Notes: generated by a model not told the origin, from the sequence alone. Counted from the stretch's first letter, positions 1-8,961 are shown. The stretch is 64,000 nt of DNA from SAR324 cluster bacterium (GCA_028281495.1 JANQJU010000023.1:186001-250000); one strand, 5' to 3'. Translations and numbers: made by a program.

Positions 1-744
1 CGTTTTCTGCAAGGTCATTCGTTCCAACAAACGGATCTGGTGATTTTCATTTCGCAATATGCCAAGCAAGTCATCGATCAAGCACTGCCCTACCGAAAAG
101 GCAAATCTGTGGTGGTTCCGCATGGATTGAGCGACCATTTCCGCCGCGATCCCAATCGTTCATTTCCTAACGAGATGCCATCAGAATATGTCCTGTATGT
201 GTCGATTTTAGATGTATACAAAGCTCAACTCGAAGTTGTGAGAGCATGGCATCGTTTACGGGAACAACGTGACACACCGGAAAAGCTGGTATTGGTAGGA
301 CCCAGCTACCCACCTTACAAACAGAAGGTACGGTTGTTAATTCAACAGCTGGGCCTGGAACAAGAAGTGATCCTGCGCGGCAGTGTGCCTTATGCCGAAC
401 TTCCCACGTATTATCAGCATGCCAAAGTCAACTTGTTTGCTTCCTCCTGTGAAAACTGCCCGAATATCCTATTGGAAGCCTTAGCTGCTGGACAGCCTCT
501 GTTGTCTTCCAATTATCCACCCATGCCTGAATTTGGCGAAGATGCCGTTGCCTATTTTAATCCATACGATCCTAATGAATTGGCAGATCTTTTGGCACGT
601 TATCTAGGTGATGCCGAGCTTCGTACTCAACGAGGGAAACAAGCTTTGGGAGTTTCCCTAAAATATCAATGGGCTGACGTAGCTCGGAAAACCTGGGAGG
701 TACTGGAAAACCTGGGAGGTACTGGAAAGATTGGGAATTACTGA
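1..744 (+). CDS. Glycosyltransferase family 4, C-terminal part (partial)
   Basis: The frame is open from base 1, so the gene begins upstream of the window; 247 residues are visible. The fragment is the nucleotide-sugar-binding half of a GT-B, GT4-type glycosyltransferase. It shows the strand 'EYVLYVSILDVYKAQ', the segment 'LVLVGPSY' and, near the end, the family E-x7-E signature in 'ENCPNILLEALAAGQ' followed by 'SSNYPPMPEFGEDAVAYF'. It would transfer a sugar from an activated donor to an acceptor that cannot be told from this half. The last residues are affected by a 19-bp tandem duplication at 686-728. Because 19 is not a multiple of three, the present C-terminus (ending GKIGNY) is read in a different frame from the one that existed before the duplication. 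The stop overlaps the end of the convergent response regulator gene. Confidence 0.85.
   Translation, partial: RFLQGHSFQQTDLVIFISQYAKQVIDQALPYRKGKSVVVPHGLSDHFRRDPNRSFPNEMPSEYVLYVSILDVYKAQLEVVRAWHRLREQRDTPEKLVLVGPSYPPYKQKVRLLIQQLGLEQEVILRGSVPYAELPTYYQHAKVNLFASSCENCPNILLEALAAGQPLLSSNYPPMPEFGEDAVAYFNPYDPNELADLLARYLGDAELRTQRGKQALGVSLKYQWADVARKTWEVLENLGGTGKIGNY
686..728. repeat. 19-bp tandem duplication at the glycosyltransferase 3' end
   Basis: Two perfect copies of a 19-base unit beginning GGAAAACCTGGG lie at 686-704 and 705-723, and the first five bases of a third follow. The repeat is inside the coding region and shifts the reading frame of the last codons. Confidence 0.9.
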
Positions 745-1499
745 TCCAACCAGTGCTTGAACGCCGAGGATTTTTCTCGGCTCACGGTGAGTGTGTTTTG
801 GGTAGGAACAGTTAGGGAAACATAAAGTCTTCCTGCATCATTCTCTACGTTTTTAACGCTTTGGATGGAAATCACGGTTTGCCGATTCACACGAAAGAAC
901 ATATCGGGAGATACGACACGCTCTACCTCATCTAAGGGGCAGTCGAGCGGAAAAATCTTTTTATCAAGGGTGACCAGATTCACGACCTTATATTCCGTAT
1001 AGAAGTAAGCAATCTTTTCCACCGGTACCGATAACAACTTGGTTCCCACCTTGACCAGAAACCGCGTTTTGTATTCTTTCTTGGCTCCCGATAATTGCTG
1101 CATCAATTCTTGAAAGTCATACTGAACAGGATCCGTTTGCTGGCTATGGAGCTTCTGGTACTTTTCTAGACTTTTTTGGAGATCTTCCTGATGGATCGGC
1201 TTGAGCAAATAATCGATACTGTTCACCTTAAAAGCTTGGATCGCATATTTGTCGTAAGCCGTACAAAAAATGATAGGGACTTCCATGTCTACTTGCTCGA
1301 AAATTTCGAAGCTCAACCCATCCGCAAGTTGGATATCCATGAAAATCAAATCCGGTACCGGATGGGATTGCAACCAAGCCACCGAAGTAGATACGCTATC
1401 CAAGCTTTCGAGCACAGTGATGGATGAATCGCATTCAGCCAAGAGGCGTTTGAGTCGACGAACAGCGGTCAATTCATCTTCAACAATCAGTACTTGCAT
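738..1499 (-). CDS. LytTR-family response regulator
   Basis: A 253-residue response regulator of the LytR/AlgR type. The receiver domain (about residues 1-120) has the acidic pair E7/D8, the phospho-acceptor D55 in 'DLIFMDIQ', T80 and K100 in 'DYLLKPI'. A LytTR DNA-binding domain fills residues 145-253, with 'KIAYFYTEYKVVNLVT' and 'FFRVNRQTVISI'. Once phosphorylated by its partner kinase it should bind direct-repeat promoter sites as a dimer. The cognate kinase lies immediately upstream on the same strand (1613-2656), so the pair is probably one transcript with the kinase first. A Shine-Dalgarno-like AGGAAA precedes the ATG. Target genes cannot be deduced here. Confidence 0.93.
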   Translation of the reverse strand: MQVLIVEDELTAVRRLKRLLAECDSSITVLESLDSVSTSVAWLQSHPVPDLIFMDIQLADGLSFEIFEQVDMEVPIIFCTAYDKYAIQAFKVNSIDYLLKPIHQEDLQKSLEKYQKLHSQQTDPVQYDFQELMQQLSGAKKEYKTRFLVKVGTKLLSVPVEKIAYFYTEYKVVNLVTLDKKIFPLDCPLDEVERVVSPDMFFRVNRQTVISIQSVKNVENDAGRLYVSLTVPTQNTLTVSREKSSAFKHWLDQ

Positions 1500-1580
1500 G
1501 CGAATGATTTCCTAAATGAGATTAGACCAACCAAGCCATAAGCCTTTCAATTGGATGACATGTTCTGACTAGGCTTCAGG

Positions 1581-1640
1581 CTTCTATCTGGATCACACAG
1601 CTTCTGTCTGGATCACACAGCCTCTACCCGGATCAATGGC
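1581..1640. repeat. 20-bp tandem repeat at the kinase gene 3' end
   Basis: Units at 1581-1600 and 1601-1620 differ at one base (CTTCTATCTGGATCACACAG versus CTTCTGTCTGG...). A diverged third unit, 1621-1640, is the coding end of the kinase gene. It looks as if the gene's 3' end was copied downstream past its stop codon. Confidence 0.85.
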
Positions 1641-2656
1641 ACTTTCACTACAAAATCAGTAGGGGTTTCCATGATGTCCACCGATTGGTCGGAAATGAAA
1701 CGATATCGATTGATGATATTTTGTAGGCCCGTTTTGGTGGAAGGGGCGGCTTTGCGTTTCTGAAGGTTATTTTTGAACACCAACTTGGAATCTTTAGATA
1801 ATTCGATGTCGACTTTGAGGGGATTGTCCTTGGATACCACATTGTGCTTCAAGGCATTTTCCAACAGAATTTGTAAGGTGAGTGGGACAATATTGTAGTG
1901 ACTCGGATTATTCCCCAGGTTGTAGTGAACCTGCAAATTTTCGCCGAAGCGGATCTTGAGGAGAAATAGGTAAGAATCGAGCACTTTCAATTCATCATCG
2001 AGTTCCACAACTTCGGTGTCCTTGTGTTCCAGCACGAAGCGGTATACACGGGAAAGTTGCTGCAAGAACTTGATTGCCAACTCTTTACTCTCGTCGATTA
2101 ACTCAGTCAGTGTATTGAAGCTGTTGAACAAAAAGTGAGGGTTGATTTGATTTTTTAAGATTTCATATTGAGCTTTGATGTTCTCTTTTTGCAATTGTTC
2201 GCGGCGGAGATATTCGGCCTCCCACTCCCCATAATAATAAACACTTTCTTTCACACCATTGACAAAGATTGGAATGAAAAAAGCCATAATGAATAGATCC
2301 AACCAAGTGTCTTTGCCAATGGTAAATGGAAACAACACATTAAAAAAGAACTGCGTAAAAGAATAGACCGCGATCCAAGCATACAAAGTCGTCATGCCCA
2401 TCTGGATTAAGAATCGTGTTGTGTGGCTCGTCCGAGCGGGGAATCGCTTTCGCAAGTAACGGACAACCAATTCATGCCCCACGACGACCAAGCTACTCAT
2501 GCCAAAACCAAATGACAGGTCAATGAAAATACCCCAAGTGAAGATATCTCCTAACGTAAGTTGACCAATCAAATAGTACTTGGCTTTGAAATATGCGGGA
2601 ATGCCCAGTCCCACCAAAACGAGAACCAAAATGTTAGCTTGTATTCGAGTAATCAT
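1613..2656 (-). CDS. Membrane histidine kinase, LytS/YehU type
   Basis: A 347-residue sensor kinase. About four hydrophobic membrane segments fill residues 1-140, and a short coiled linker follows. The His_kinase signature 'INPHFLFNSFN' carries the phospho-accepting H174. An ATP-binding HATPase region has the N-box 'LLENALKHN' around N267. This is the usual build of LytS/YehU-like kinases that partner LytTR regulators, and the LytTR gene follows directly. There is no extracellular sensor domain, so the stimulus is probably read in or near the membrane. The gene's tail is involved in a 20-bp tandem duplication. Confidence 0.92.
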   Translation of the reverse strand: MITRIQANILVLVLVGLGIPAYFKAKYYLIGQLTLGDIFTWGIFIDLSFGFGMSSLVVVGHELVVRYLRKRFPARTSHTTRFLIQMGMTTLYAWIAVYSFTQFFFNVLFPFTIGKDTWLDLFIMAFFIPIFVNGVKESVYYYGEWEAEYLRREQLQKENIKAQYEILKNQINPHFLFNSFNTLTELIDESKELAIKFLQQLSRVYRFVLEHKDTEVVELDDELKVLDSYLFLLKIRFGENLQVHYNLGNNPSHYNIVPLTLQILLENALKHNVVSKDNPLKVDIELSKDSKLVFKNNLQKRKAAPSTKTGLQNIINRYRFISDQSVDIMETPTDFVVKVPLIRVEAV

Positions 2657-2842
2657 GGCGACCTGTTTGTGATGATTAGCAATGGAAGAGAATTGATCGT
2701 TGCCTTACCATACCGCACCCCATTCGATTTCCGGAAAGTTTCCGACCGAACTGTCAATATTGCAGGTTCAATTGAAATTTTTTCCGGCTGAATCGTCTGC
2801 TCAAAGGCTAAAGGCTCCTTGAATCAGAGAATTTAACGCCAA

Positions 2843-3211
2843 TCAATCGGGTGATGGGAATTGGTTGAATTGAATGATGTTGCTGAAAGGATCAATCACC
2901 TCCAAAATGCGAGCACCCCACGGAGCTTCTACGATACTCGGACGGTTGTATTTGTATTGTTTGGCAGAAAATTCTTCATAAAGTGCATCAATGCTATCGG
3001 TTTCTATGAAAATTCGAGTTCCAGGTGTTCCATCTCCCGAATGTTCGCTTAGATGAAATTGCATCGAATCTCGCGATACTTGAAAATAGACTGGCGTGTT
3101 CTCTTCAAATCGGTGTTCCCAATCAATCTGAAAACCGAGGAAGTCAACATAGAATTCTTTGGCTTTGGCTTCGTCAAAAATCCTTAGTATGGGAATGACT
3201 TGGAATTTCAT
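2843..3211 (-). CDS. Glyoxalase/bleomycin-resistance-fold protein
   Basis: A 122-residue single-domain protein of the vicinal-oxygen-chelate superfamily. The pattern is typical: 'PILRIFDEAKAKEFYVDFLGFQIDWEHRF' is split over two beta-alpha units (residues 6-34), and the C-terminal 'GARILEVIDPFSNIIQFNQ' contains the DP(F/D)GN-like turn. Family members include glyoxalase I, dioxygenases and antibiotic-binding proteins. Metal ligands are not clear enough to choose between them. It resembles the small bleomycin-resistance-type proteins. The gene stands alone, divergent from the cold-shock gene. Confidence 0.8.
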   Translation of the reverse strand: MKFQVIPILRIFDEAKAKEFYVDFLGFQIDWEHRFEENTPVYFQVSRDSMQFHLSEHSGDGTPGTRIFIETDSIDALYEEFSAKQYKYNRPSIVEAPWGARILEVIDPFSNIIQFNQFPSPD

Positions 3212-3576
3212 AACTTCTCCTGCTGAGGGATCCTAAAAATCCTATTTTACTGACTCTGTGAACTGGAACATTAGATCTAATTTTAGATCTAGAAAGACGA
3301 ATATTAGAAGAATATTAGCTCTGTTTTAAACGATTCACTTAGGGGTTATAGACAACGCCATATTGGGATACAGCCTGAAATTAAAGTTTGCATTTGGCGA
3401 AGGAAATGTCATATATTCTAGTGTTTTAATAATGTGTGAAAAACTGTCACCTGAATACCTTTATTTATATTTGAGTTCTTACACTCCTAATTATAAGTTG
3501 GTTAAAGCATTCAAGGGAGCACATTTTTCATTAACATTATTTTCTTGAATTCTATCACCAAAATAATAGGAGCTTT
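3212..3576. other. Intergenic region, 365 bp
   Basis: AT-rich spacer between the divergent glyoxalase-fold gene and the cold-shock gene. It should hold both promoters and may contribute a long cold-shock leader RNA. I see no convincing gene or strong repeat. The only firm site is AATAGGAGC just ahead of the cold-shock ATG, a good ribosome-binding site. Confidence 0.4.
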
Positions 3577-3768
3577 ATGCAACAAGGTACTGTTAAGTGG
3601 TTCAATTCCCAAAAGGGATATGGTTTCATTTCTCGCCCTGGAGAAAATGATCTTTTTGTACATCATTCCGAAGTACAAGGTGGTTACTTACAAGAAGGTG
3701 ATTCTGTCACATTCGAAATCGGTCAAGGAAAAAAAGGGCCTTGCGCTGTTAAGGTAAACTTAGCTTAA
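3577..3768 (+). CDS. Cold-shock protein, CspA family
   Basis: A 63-residue single cold-shock domain. It has the start '[10 protein letters not shown]', the RNA-binding motif RNP1 'KGYGFI' (13-18) and RNP2 'LFVHH' (26-30), and ends in '[10 protein letters not shown]'. It is an OB-fold RNA/DNA chaperone that melts mRNA secondary structure in the cytoplasm. The length is slightly below the usual 66-70 residues. A clear AGGAG lies ahead of the start. The long upstream spacer is compatible with post-transcriptional cold control, although no cold-box element is proven. Confidence 0.97.
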   Translation: MQQGTVKWFNSQKGYGFISRPGENDLFVHHSEVQGGYLQEGDSVTFEIGQGKKGPCAVKVNLA

Positions 3769-3788
3769 GAAGCCCGCCATGAAATAAG

Positions 3789-3820
3789 GGAAGAAGGGTT
3801 CTTAGTGGACTCTTCTTTCA
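3789..3820 (+). terminator. Possible terminator hairpin after the cold-shock gene
   Basis: About 12 base pairs (with one bulged T and some G-T pairs) form between GGAAGAAGGG-TTC (3789-3801) and GACTCTTCTTTC (3808-3819) with a short loop, 20 bp beyond the cold-shock stop codon. Only a weak T-rich tail follows. Confidence 0.5.
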
Positions 3821-4125
3821 TTCTATTGATCCCCTCTTTAATTTCAGCCCATGCCCCTTCAGCAGCTTCCTCTCAAGGTTGTTCTCTTGTCAATCAACAC
3901 TCTTTGTATGCAGTCTATCAACAGGTTCTTTGCAAGACGCATACAAGGTTACTGAAAACAAACGTTCATGCAGATAGTTTCATACGGGACCTGTATTCTT
4001 CAGAAAAAGAAGTGATATTCTTCAATTGAAACATGTGAGGGATCTGATGAAGTTAAACAAAAATTATATCGGGTTGGACTTCATCAAATCATCCATTTTT
4101 TAAACCATTTTTTCAGGGAATCTAT
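3821..4125. other. Intergenic leader with a 9-bp inverted repeat
   Basis: No convincing gene. TGATGAAGT (4045-4053) and ACTTCATCA (4078-4086) form a perfect 9-bp inverted repeat with a 24-nt loop, 40 bases upstream of the small protein at 4126. It could be a leader structure of that gene or a weak terminator. Confidence 0.35.
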
Positions 4126-4299
4126 ATGCAAAAAGCACAACCAGTTAAGATCACACAAGCAGAACTTGATGCAGCAAAAGAAAAATATTTCAAGAACGGT
4201 GGAACCATTCAGGTATTGAAAGCCCAAGTCTCCAGTTTTGATAAACTTTCTTTAGCTCAGAAGAAGGAAAAACCTTCGGAAAACGATTCTCAATCTTAG
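4126..4299 (+). CDS. Small protein, 57 residues, SutA-like motif
   Basis: An ATG-started open frame of 57 residues: a helical front ('ITQAELDAAKEKYF'), the segment 'YFKNGGTIQVLKAQV', and a charged, disordered tail ending ENDSQS. AGGGAATCT lies just before the start. The F-x-x-GG-x-I-Q pattern is also in the small protein at 37648-37845 ('FFQHGGHIQRL') and, from memory, resembles the segment of the RNA-polymerase-binding protein SutA of Pseudomonas. That is only a motif likeness; the function is unknown. A real gene is supported by the strong coding character and the sharing of the motif. Confidence 0.6.
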   Translation: MQKAQPVKITQAELDAAKEKYFKNGGTIQVLKAQVSSFDKLSLAQKKEKPSENDSQS

Positions 4300-4431
4300 A
4301 ATGGTGTGACAGGGTTTTCTACCGTCCACTCACCTTCAATTCTCAAGCGGGCCAGTTCTTTGGCCCACTTGCTTACCCCATTCTTCTGTACCTACCCCTC
4401 GCTCGATTTTTGTATTTTTACGCTGCTACAG

Positions 4432-5340
4432 TCAGGACCACTGTTTACAAAAATCCAAATAATTATTCTCGGCTGGAGCAGATTGTATTGCTTGAAAAAA
4501 TCGTTTTTGATCAGGCTCTGATAGATTCCAAAATGTTGCCAACACGATCAATTGATCTTCCAACGCAAGTCCTTGCAGTCTCACGTTGGCTTGATCAATG
4601 AAGTTGCGATAAGTCACCGAGAGTTGTTTGATGGAAAAGGGAGGTAAGGGGGTGTGTAACGATTGCCACCCGTTGAGAAATGAATCCCATGCTAGCAAGC
4701 GTGCAACTGTGGGCTGCGCTTTCAAGGACCAATAATTGCGGGAATCCTTAGGAACCACGGTTCGTTCATAATCAGTCAACAGTGGCAGCAAGAAGCAGGT
4801 TTCCCGTTGGGTCCAATCCCAAAAATCGGTAATCAACAGAGCATACTGTGGGGAGAGCAGTAAAAAAGCAGCATGATCTGGATGGATTTCTACCTCTCGA
4901 CCTTGCCATTCCATCCGTTTAGGGAAACCATACCGCACCCCATTGACATGAGGAGTGTTGTTTTTGCGAGTCAGCTTTTTGGGCATCCATAACAAATTAC
5001 CTAAGTCGGAGCAGCGTAAATTGATCCGACCATCGGCATATAACTCTTCTAGTCGAGCAGGGTATTCCATATGAATGGCATAGCTGATTTTTTGTTTCAG
5101 ATAGTCGAACCCAATTTTCCGGTATTTGCCATCTTGATGTAACAAACATAGACATCCCATTTGAGAAATCCATGGTTTTAGGACCTTCGAGCGCCGTTGC
5201 TGCTTCACGTCCTCTTCTGTAAGCTGATGTTGCACTCCAGTTAAAATCAACCGTTGTGCTTGATGTTCTTTGAGGAATTCTCGGAATGTGTTTTTTCGAT
5301 GCTGTAAACGTGCTTTTAAATTTTGTGGAGAAAGTGCCAT
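4432..5340 (-). CDS. Unrecognised protein, about 302 residues
   Basis: I do not recognise this protein. A longer frame reaches 5400, but the ATG at 5340 has AGAGG six bases upstream and is the better start. The protein is soluble: there is no signal peptide or membrane segment. The first 60 residues are rich in basic and amide residues ('LKARLQHRKNTFREFLKE'), the middle has several W and Y residues ('LLITDFWDWTQRETCF'), and the end is helical. It is transcribed away from the CRISPR operon and shares the 400-bp spacer with it, so it could be a regulator or accessory factor, but nothing in the sequence proves this. Confidence 0.65.
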   Translation of the reverse strand: MALSPQNLKARLQHRKNTFREFLKEHQAQRLILTGVQHQLTEEDVKQQRRSKVLKPWISQMGCLCLLHQDGKYRKIGFDYLKQKISYAIHMEYPARLEELYADGRINLRCSDLGNLLWMPKKLTRKNNTPHVNGVRYGFPKRMEWQGREVEIHPDHAAFLLLSPQYALLITDFWDWTQRETCFLLPLLTDYERTVVPKDSRNYWSLKAQPTVARLLAWDSFLNGWQSLHTPLPPFSIKQLSVTYRNFIDQANVRLQGLALEDQLIVLATFWNLSEPDQKRFFQAIQSAPAENNYLDFCKQWS

Positions 5341-5742
5341 TGCGCCTCTTTGATAGGAAGGTTTTGAAACAGGTTGTAACCCTTCCGCCACTATACACAA
5401 AATTTGAGGGAGAATGAAAGTCTCAATTTCGTTTTTTTTAGTTCAGGCTCTATTTGCTGACTTAGAAGAGGTATGATGTCATGATATCCGTTTCTTTAAT
5501 CCTCTCTGATTTTCAAACGAAAAAACAGAGTCTTTTGCATACATTAATTGAGTGATTCGGTGCATGGTAAACTGTCCAAATCCCATCAACATAAAAGATA
5601 ATATCGACTTTAACAAACGAAAAAAACTAGTTAAATCTATTAAAATATCTGATTGAATTCATTCTCTTTTTTTAGTTGTTATCTTGACTTTAGGTTGTTA
5701 GGATTACTCCTCAATTCGAACAACATTTACTGGTTATAAAAC
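5341..5742. other. AT-rich spacer ahead of the CRISPR-Cas operon
   Basis: About 400 bp between the divergent unknown gene and the Cas6-like gene, very AT-rich over 5540-5720. It presumably carries the cas operon promoter. I looked for direct repeats with regular spacers and found none, so no CRISPR array is here. No clear ribosome-binding site precedes the ATG at 5743. Confidence 0.4.
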
Positions 5743-6678
5743 ATGACTTGTACCATTTTGAAAACCGCGACCTATCGTTTCGAATTTAGATTTGAGGAAC
5801 CTGTCCGTTTTGGCAATCATCCAGAAATTCCAGTCCGTAAATGGCTGGATCGTTCACTCAAACGCACTTTATGTTACGAGCCTCATGGTCGGTGCCAGGA
5901 ATGTTCCTATCAAACACAGTGTTTTTTCTTTGATATGTTTGAAAAAACGGAATTGTCTCCGTTTGTCCTGGCAGTGCCTCGTGATGCCGTCAATCTTCGC
6001 CGCACCGATACGCTGATCGTTGAAATCACACTTTTTGGCAAATACCGTTCTTGTTTGCCCCAACTGATGGTGGCGTTTGAACATGCAGGAATCCAAGGGT
6101 ACCAGAACGGTGGTCACTCCGTGGCGTTTTATCTCAATGCGATTGCCTACCGCACTCCTTCGGGCTGGCAACGACTCTGGGATGTCTATAATCCCATTTT
6201 GTTGGATGACTATACGGATTCTAATTCTGACGAGAAAACTTGGGAAACTCGTGAGGTGGAATCATTCCCGGTCCATCAGGCCACTTTGAAATTTCACACT
6301 CCCCTTTGTTTTCATTGGGTGGAATCGGATTCACCGGCTTCTCAAGAATTACAGTTTTCTAGTTTTTTCAGTCGATTGATGAATCGGGTCACTCAATTGA
6401 ATCGGCTCTTCGGCGAAAAACAACCCGACTGGGATCACGTTGCTTTGTCCACAGCAAGCCAAGCGATAAAAATCGAAACCCAGGTTTGGGATCTTCAAAC
6501 CGTTTCGTATTACTCGTTGCGTAAAAAAATGAAGATTCCTTTCAAAGGGGTGCATGCCCAATTTACTCTCAGTGGACCACTCACACCGCTCATGCCGTGG
6601 CTACGGTTGGGAGAATGGATTCATGTGGGGAGACATGTGAGTTTTGGGTTTGGGAAGTATCAACTTCACCCGAATTAA
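5743..6678 (+). CDS. cas6: Cas6-family CRISPR RNA endoribonuclease (putative)
   Basis: A 311-residue RAMP-fold protein. The C-terminus carries the glycine-rich signature of Cas6/PF10040 proteins, 'HVGRHVSFGFGKYQL'. Near residue 50 a cysteine cluster 'CQECSYQTQC' is followed by 'FDMFE', typical of this Cas6 subgroup. Cas6 cuts the CRISPR precursor transcript inside each repeat to give crRNAs that the type III complex loads. It is the first gene of the cas operon and ends exactly where the Cas10 frame opens. No array lies in the window, so the repeat it processes is unknown. Alternative: a structural RAMP without cleavage activity; I could not assign a catalytic histidine with confidence. Confidence 0.8.
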   Translation: MTCTILKTATYRFEFRFEEPVRFGNHPEIPVRKWLDRSLKRTLCYEPHGRCQECSYQTQCFFFDMFEKTELSPFVLAVPRDAVNLRRTDTLIVEITLFGKYRSCLPQLMVAFEHAGIQGYQNGGHSVAFYLNAIAYRTPSGWQRLWDVYNPILLDDYTDSNSDEKTWETREVESFPVHQATLKFHTPLCFHWVESDSPASQELQFSSFFSRLMNRVTQLNRLFGEKQPDWDHVALSTASQAIKIETQVWDLQTVSYYSLRKKMKIPFKGVHAQFTLSGPLTPLMPWLRLGEWIHVGRHVSFGFGKYQLHPN

Positions 6679-6735
6679 TTGAGTCAATCACTCAGTGCAG
6701 CGATATTGATTTGTTCTTTAATAGGTAACGATACC

Positions 6736-8262
6736 ATGCCTTACTTCGTCAGATTTGATACTCCGAGCGTTAAAAAATATGTCTTTGCGACCAAAAGCTT
6801 GAAAGAGATTCGAGGCGCAAGTGCGATTTTGGAAAACTTGACTCATGAAGATGCCAGAAAAGTGATCAATGAAACCAAGGGTGAGATTTTCTATTTAAGT
6901 GGAGGAAGTGGTTTAATAATGTTCAACCATGAAACTGCTGCAAAAGACTTCGCATCCAGATTACCGCAAGTATTTTTCCAACGAACCATTACAGCCCAAG
7001 TTAAAATAGCTAGCAAAGAATTTAAGGAAAGCACTCCTTTTGCTGAAGTTCGTGCTCAGCTCAACACGTTGCTGGCGACCACTCCTCCTATTGCACCGAT
7101 AGGGGTTTCACTTAGTCCGGCAACGCCTCTATGTTCTGCATGCAAAGCGAATCCTGTTAAAAAGCTTCACGACTTTGATGCGGATTCGTCAGAATCTCTT
7201 TGCGAAGCTTGCCTTAAAAAAATCGACCACATGAAAAAGAGGAAGGATAAAATCTCTCATCTTCCTTACCTTCTTGGGATTGCCAAACATACGAATCAAA
7301 AAACAGCAACTTGGAATCCTCCAGAAAGTTTAGCTACCGTCGGCGAAGCTTGCGAAACGCGCAAGGGGTATGTGGGCTTGATCTATGCGGATGGAAATCA
7401 GATGGGGCGTGCGTTGGAAAGATTAGAAGACCATCAACCGGAGGACATTCTACAATTTCAAGAAATTGCTGAAAAATACCGCGAGTTTTCTCAAAACCTG
7501 AAAAATGCTTTGGAAGATGCAGTTTATTCTTCAATCATGGAAGCCCATCCTGAAGGTGTGATTGATGAAGAAGGCATAACGCAATTTGCCTCAGAGATTC
7601 TATTTCTTGGAGGAGACGATTTATTGCTCGTTTGCCCAGCGGATCACGCTTTAGCTATCGGAGCTAAAATTGCACAAAAGTTTGAGGATACGGCTTCAAT
7701 AAAGAAAAAGGGTATGTCTTTGAGCGTCGGTATCTTGATTGCTCAATCCCAGATCCCTATTTACACGATGCAAGCTCAAGCTGAACAACTATTAAAATCT
7801 GCCAAAAAGCACTCCTTCTGGTTAGATAAAAAAGATGCTTCTTCTCGGGCCGCTATTGATTTTTCCGTACTCACGACTTCCTCTGCACAGGATCTATCTG
7901 ACTCGCGTGAGTCAGAATGGCAACTCAAAGATGGAACATGGTTGACCGGGAGACCATATTCTGTACAGGGGATTCTCAATCTCATCGATTGGGCAAAGCG
8001 GATGAGAGACGAAAAAATTTCGGTTGGGCGTTTGAGCCAATTGCAGGCGGCTTGCCGGATATCAAAAGCCCAAGGAAATTTAGCCTTATTCAGTCTTTTG
8101 GGGCGTATGGAACCGCATAAACGTGACGTGATGATGCAAATTTTTCGAGAAGCTGGTGCAGGAAGCTATGAACAACCGATGTGGACTATGAAGCCACGAT
8201 GGGGCCAAAAGACCCCCTATACTGTTATCAACGATATTCTCGAAATCTTTCCCTTCATTTAG
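6736..8262 (+). CDS. cas10: Cas10, type III large subunit lacking an HD nuclease domain
   Basis: 508 residues from the ATG at 6736; an earlier TTG at 6679 adds 19 unlikely residues. The protein begins directly with palm domain 1, whose site is degenerate ('LSGGSGLIMF', 56-59). A zinc finger follows (C133/C136 and C156/C159), then the active palm 2 with the metal motif 'YADGN' (217-221) and the polymerase signature GGDD (292-295), and a helical C-terminus. The usual N-terminal HD domain that cuts single-stranded DNA is absent. The GGDD site predicts synthesis of cyclic oligoadenylate when the complex binds target RNA. The size and build fit the short Cas10 of type III-D-like systems. It lies between Cas6 and the Cas7/Cas5 subunit genes. 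Confidence 0.93.
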   Translation: MPYFVRFDTPSVKKYVFATKSLKEIRGASAILENLTHEDARKVINETKGEIFYLSGGSGLIMFNHETAAKDFASRLPQVFFQRTITAQVKIASKEFKESTPFAEVRAQLNTLLATTPPIAPIGVSLSPATPLCSACKANPVKKLHDFDADSSESLCEACLKKIDHMKKRKDKISHLPYLLGIAKHTNQKTATWNPPESLATVGEACETRKGYVGLIYADGNQMGRALERLEDHQPEDILQFQEIAEKYREFSQNLKNALEDAVYSSIMEAHPEGVIDEEGITQFASEILFLGGDDLLLVCPADHALAIGAKIAQKFEDTASIKKKGMSLSVGILIAQSQIPIYTMQAQAEQLLKSAKKHSFWLDKKDASSRAAIDFSVLTTSSAQDLSDSRESEWQLKDGTWLTGRPYSVQGILNLIDWAKRMRDEKISVGRLSQLQAACRISKAQGNLALFSLLGRMEPHKRDVMMQIFREAGAGSYEQPMWTMKPRWGQKTPYTVINDILEIFPFI

Positions 8263-8269
8263 AGGAATC

Positions 8270-8938
8270 ATGATCGGGTTTGAACTTCATTATGAGATTC
8301 GATTGCTGACCGGTGTTCAAATCAGGACTGGCTATGGACACCAGCATCTCAACCAAGTCATAGTTCGTGATGCGAAAGACCAGTTGATTCTTCCGGGATC
8401 CTCACTCAAAGGAAGAATGCGTTATTGCACCACCTTGTTTGACGGTATTCTTTCCGGACGTGCTCGCCTCGGGACACCCGATGATCCCACAGCACCGCTC
8501 ATCCAGGAGATGTTTGGGTCACGTCAAAACAAAGGCACGCTACTGTTTGAAGTTGGACGTTTGAAACCAGAATTCCAATCCGCTCGAATGAGATTTGGAG
8601 AGGAACGCACTGGAATTCATATCATGCGTTCTATTGGAAGCGTAAAAGGCCATCATTTGCGTTTTTACGAAGCCAGTCCTCGCGGTTTGGAATTTGAGAG
8701 TCAAATTGAAGGCTCCTTATCGGAGAATCAACCTCGTAATATTTCCGATGAACTGCACTACCTTCTCGGAGCCATGCGCCTGTTCAATAAGTTAGGTGCT
8801 GATAAAACTCGTGGGAATGGCAGCGTCCAGGTTCAACCAACCAAGTTGATTTGGGTCAACAGCAACGAAAAGGAATGGTCCGAGCGTGATTTACGACTGA
8901 GTTTGGAAGATTATGTGAGTATCAAGCTTGGAACTTGA
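8270..8938 (+). CDS. csm3: Csm3-like Cas7 RAMP subunit
   Basis: A 222-residue RAMP protein. Its front has the Cas7 pattern 'LTGVQIRTGYGHQHLNQ' then 'LILPGSSLKGRMR', and its end has the glycine-rich loop 'KTRGNGSVQV'. It should form part of the crRNA-binding backbone of the type III complex. In Csm3 the target-RNA-cutting aspartate sits in an I/T-D-S-P segment just before this glycine loop; here the aligned position reads 'LNQVIVRD', with Asn where Asp is expected, so this copy may not cut. It lacks the C-x-x-C-x-LFG zinc motif of the two later Cas7 proteins. AGAGGAATC precedes the ATG, eight bases after the cas10 stop. Confidence 0.87.
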   Translation: MIGFELHYEIRLLTGVQIRTGYGHQHLNQVIVRDAKDQLILPGSSLKGRMRYCTTLFDGILSGRARLGTPDDPTAPLIQEMFGSRQNKGTLLFEVGRLKPEFQSARMRFGEERTGIHIMRSIGSVKGHHLRFYEASPRGLEFESQIEGSLSENQPRNISDELHYLLGAMRLFNKLGADKTRGNGSVQVQPTKLIWVNSNEKEWSERDLRLSLEDYVSIKLGT

Positions 8939-8961
8939 GATAGAACGTCGTGGTACCGAGT

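Noticed and set aside
3805..4029. A 74-residue open frame after the cold-shock gene
   Set aside because: It starts within the terminator-like hairpin, has no ribosome-binding site or recognisable protein character.
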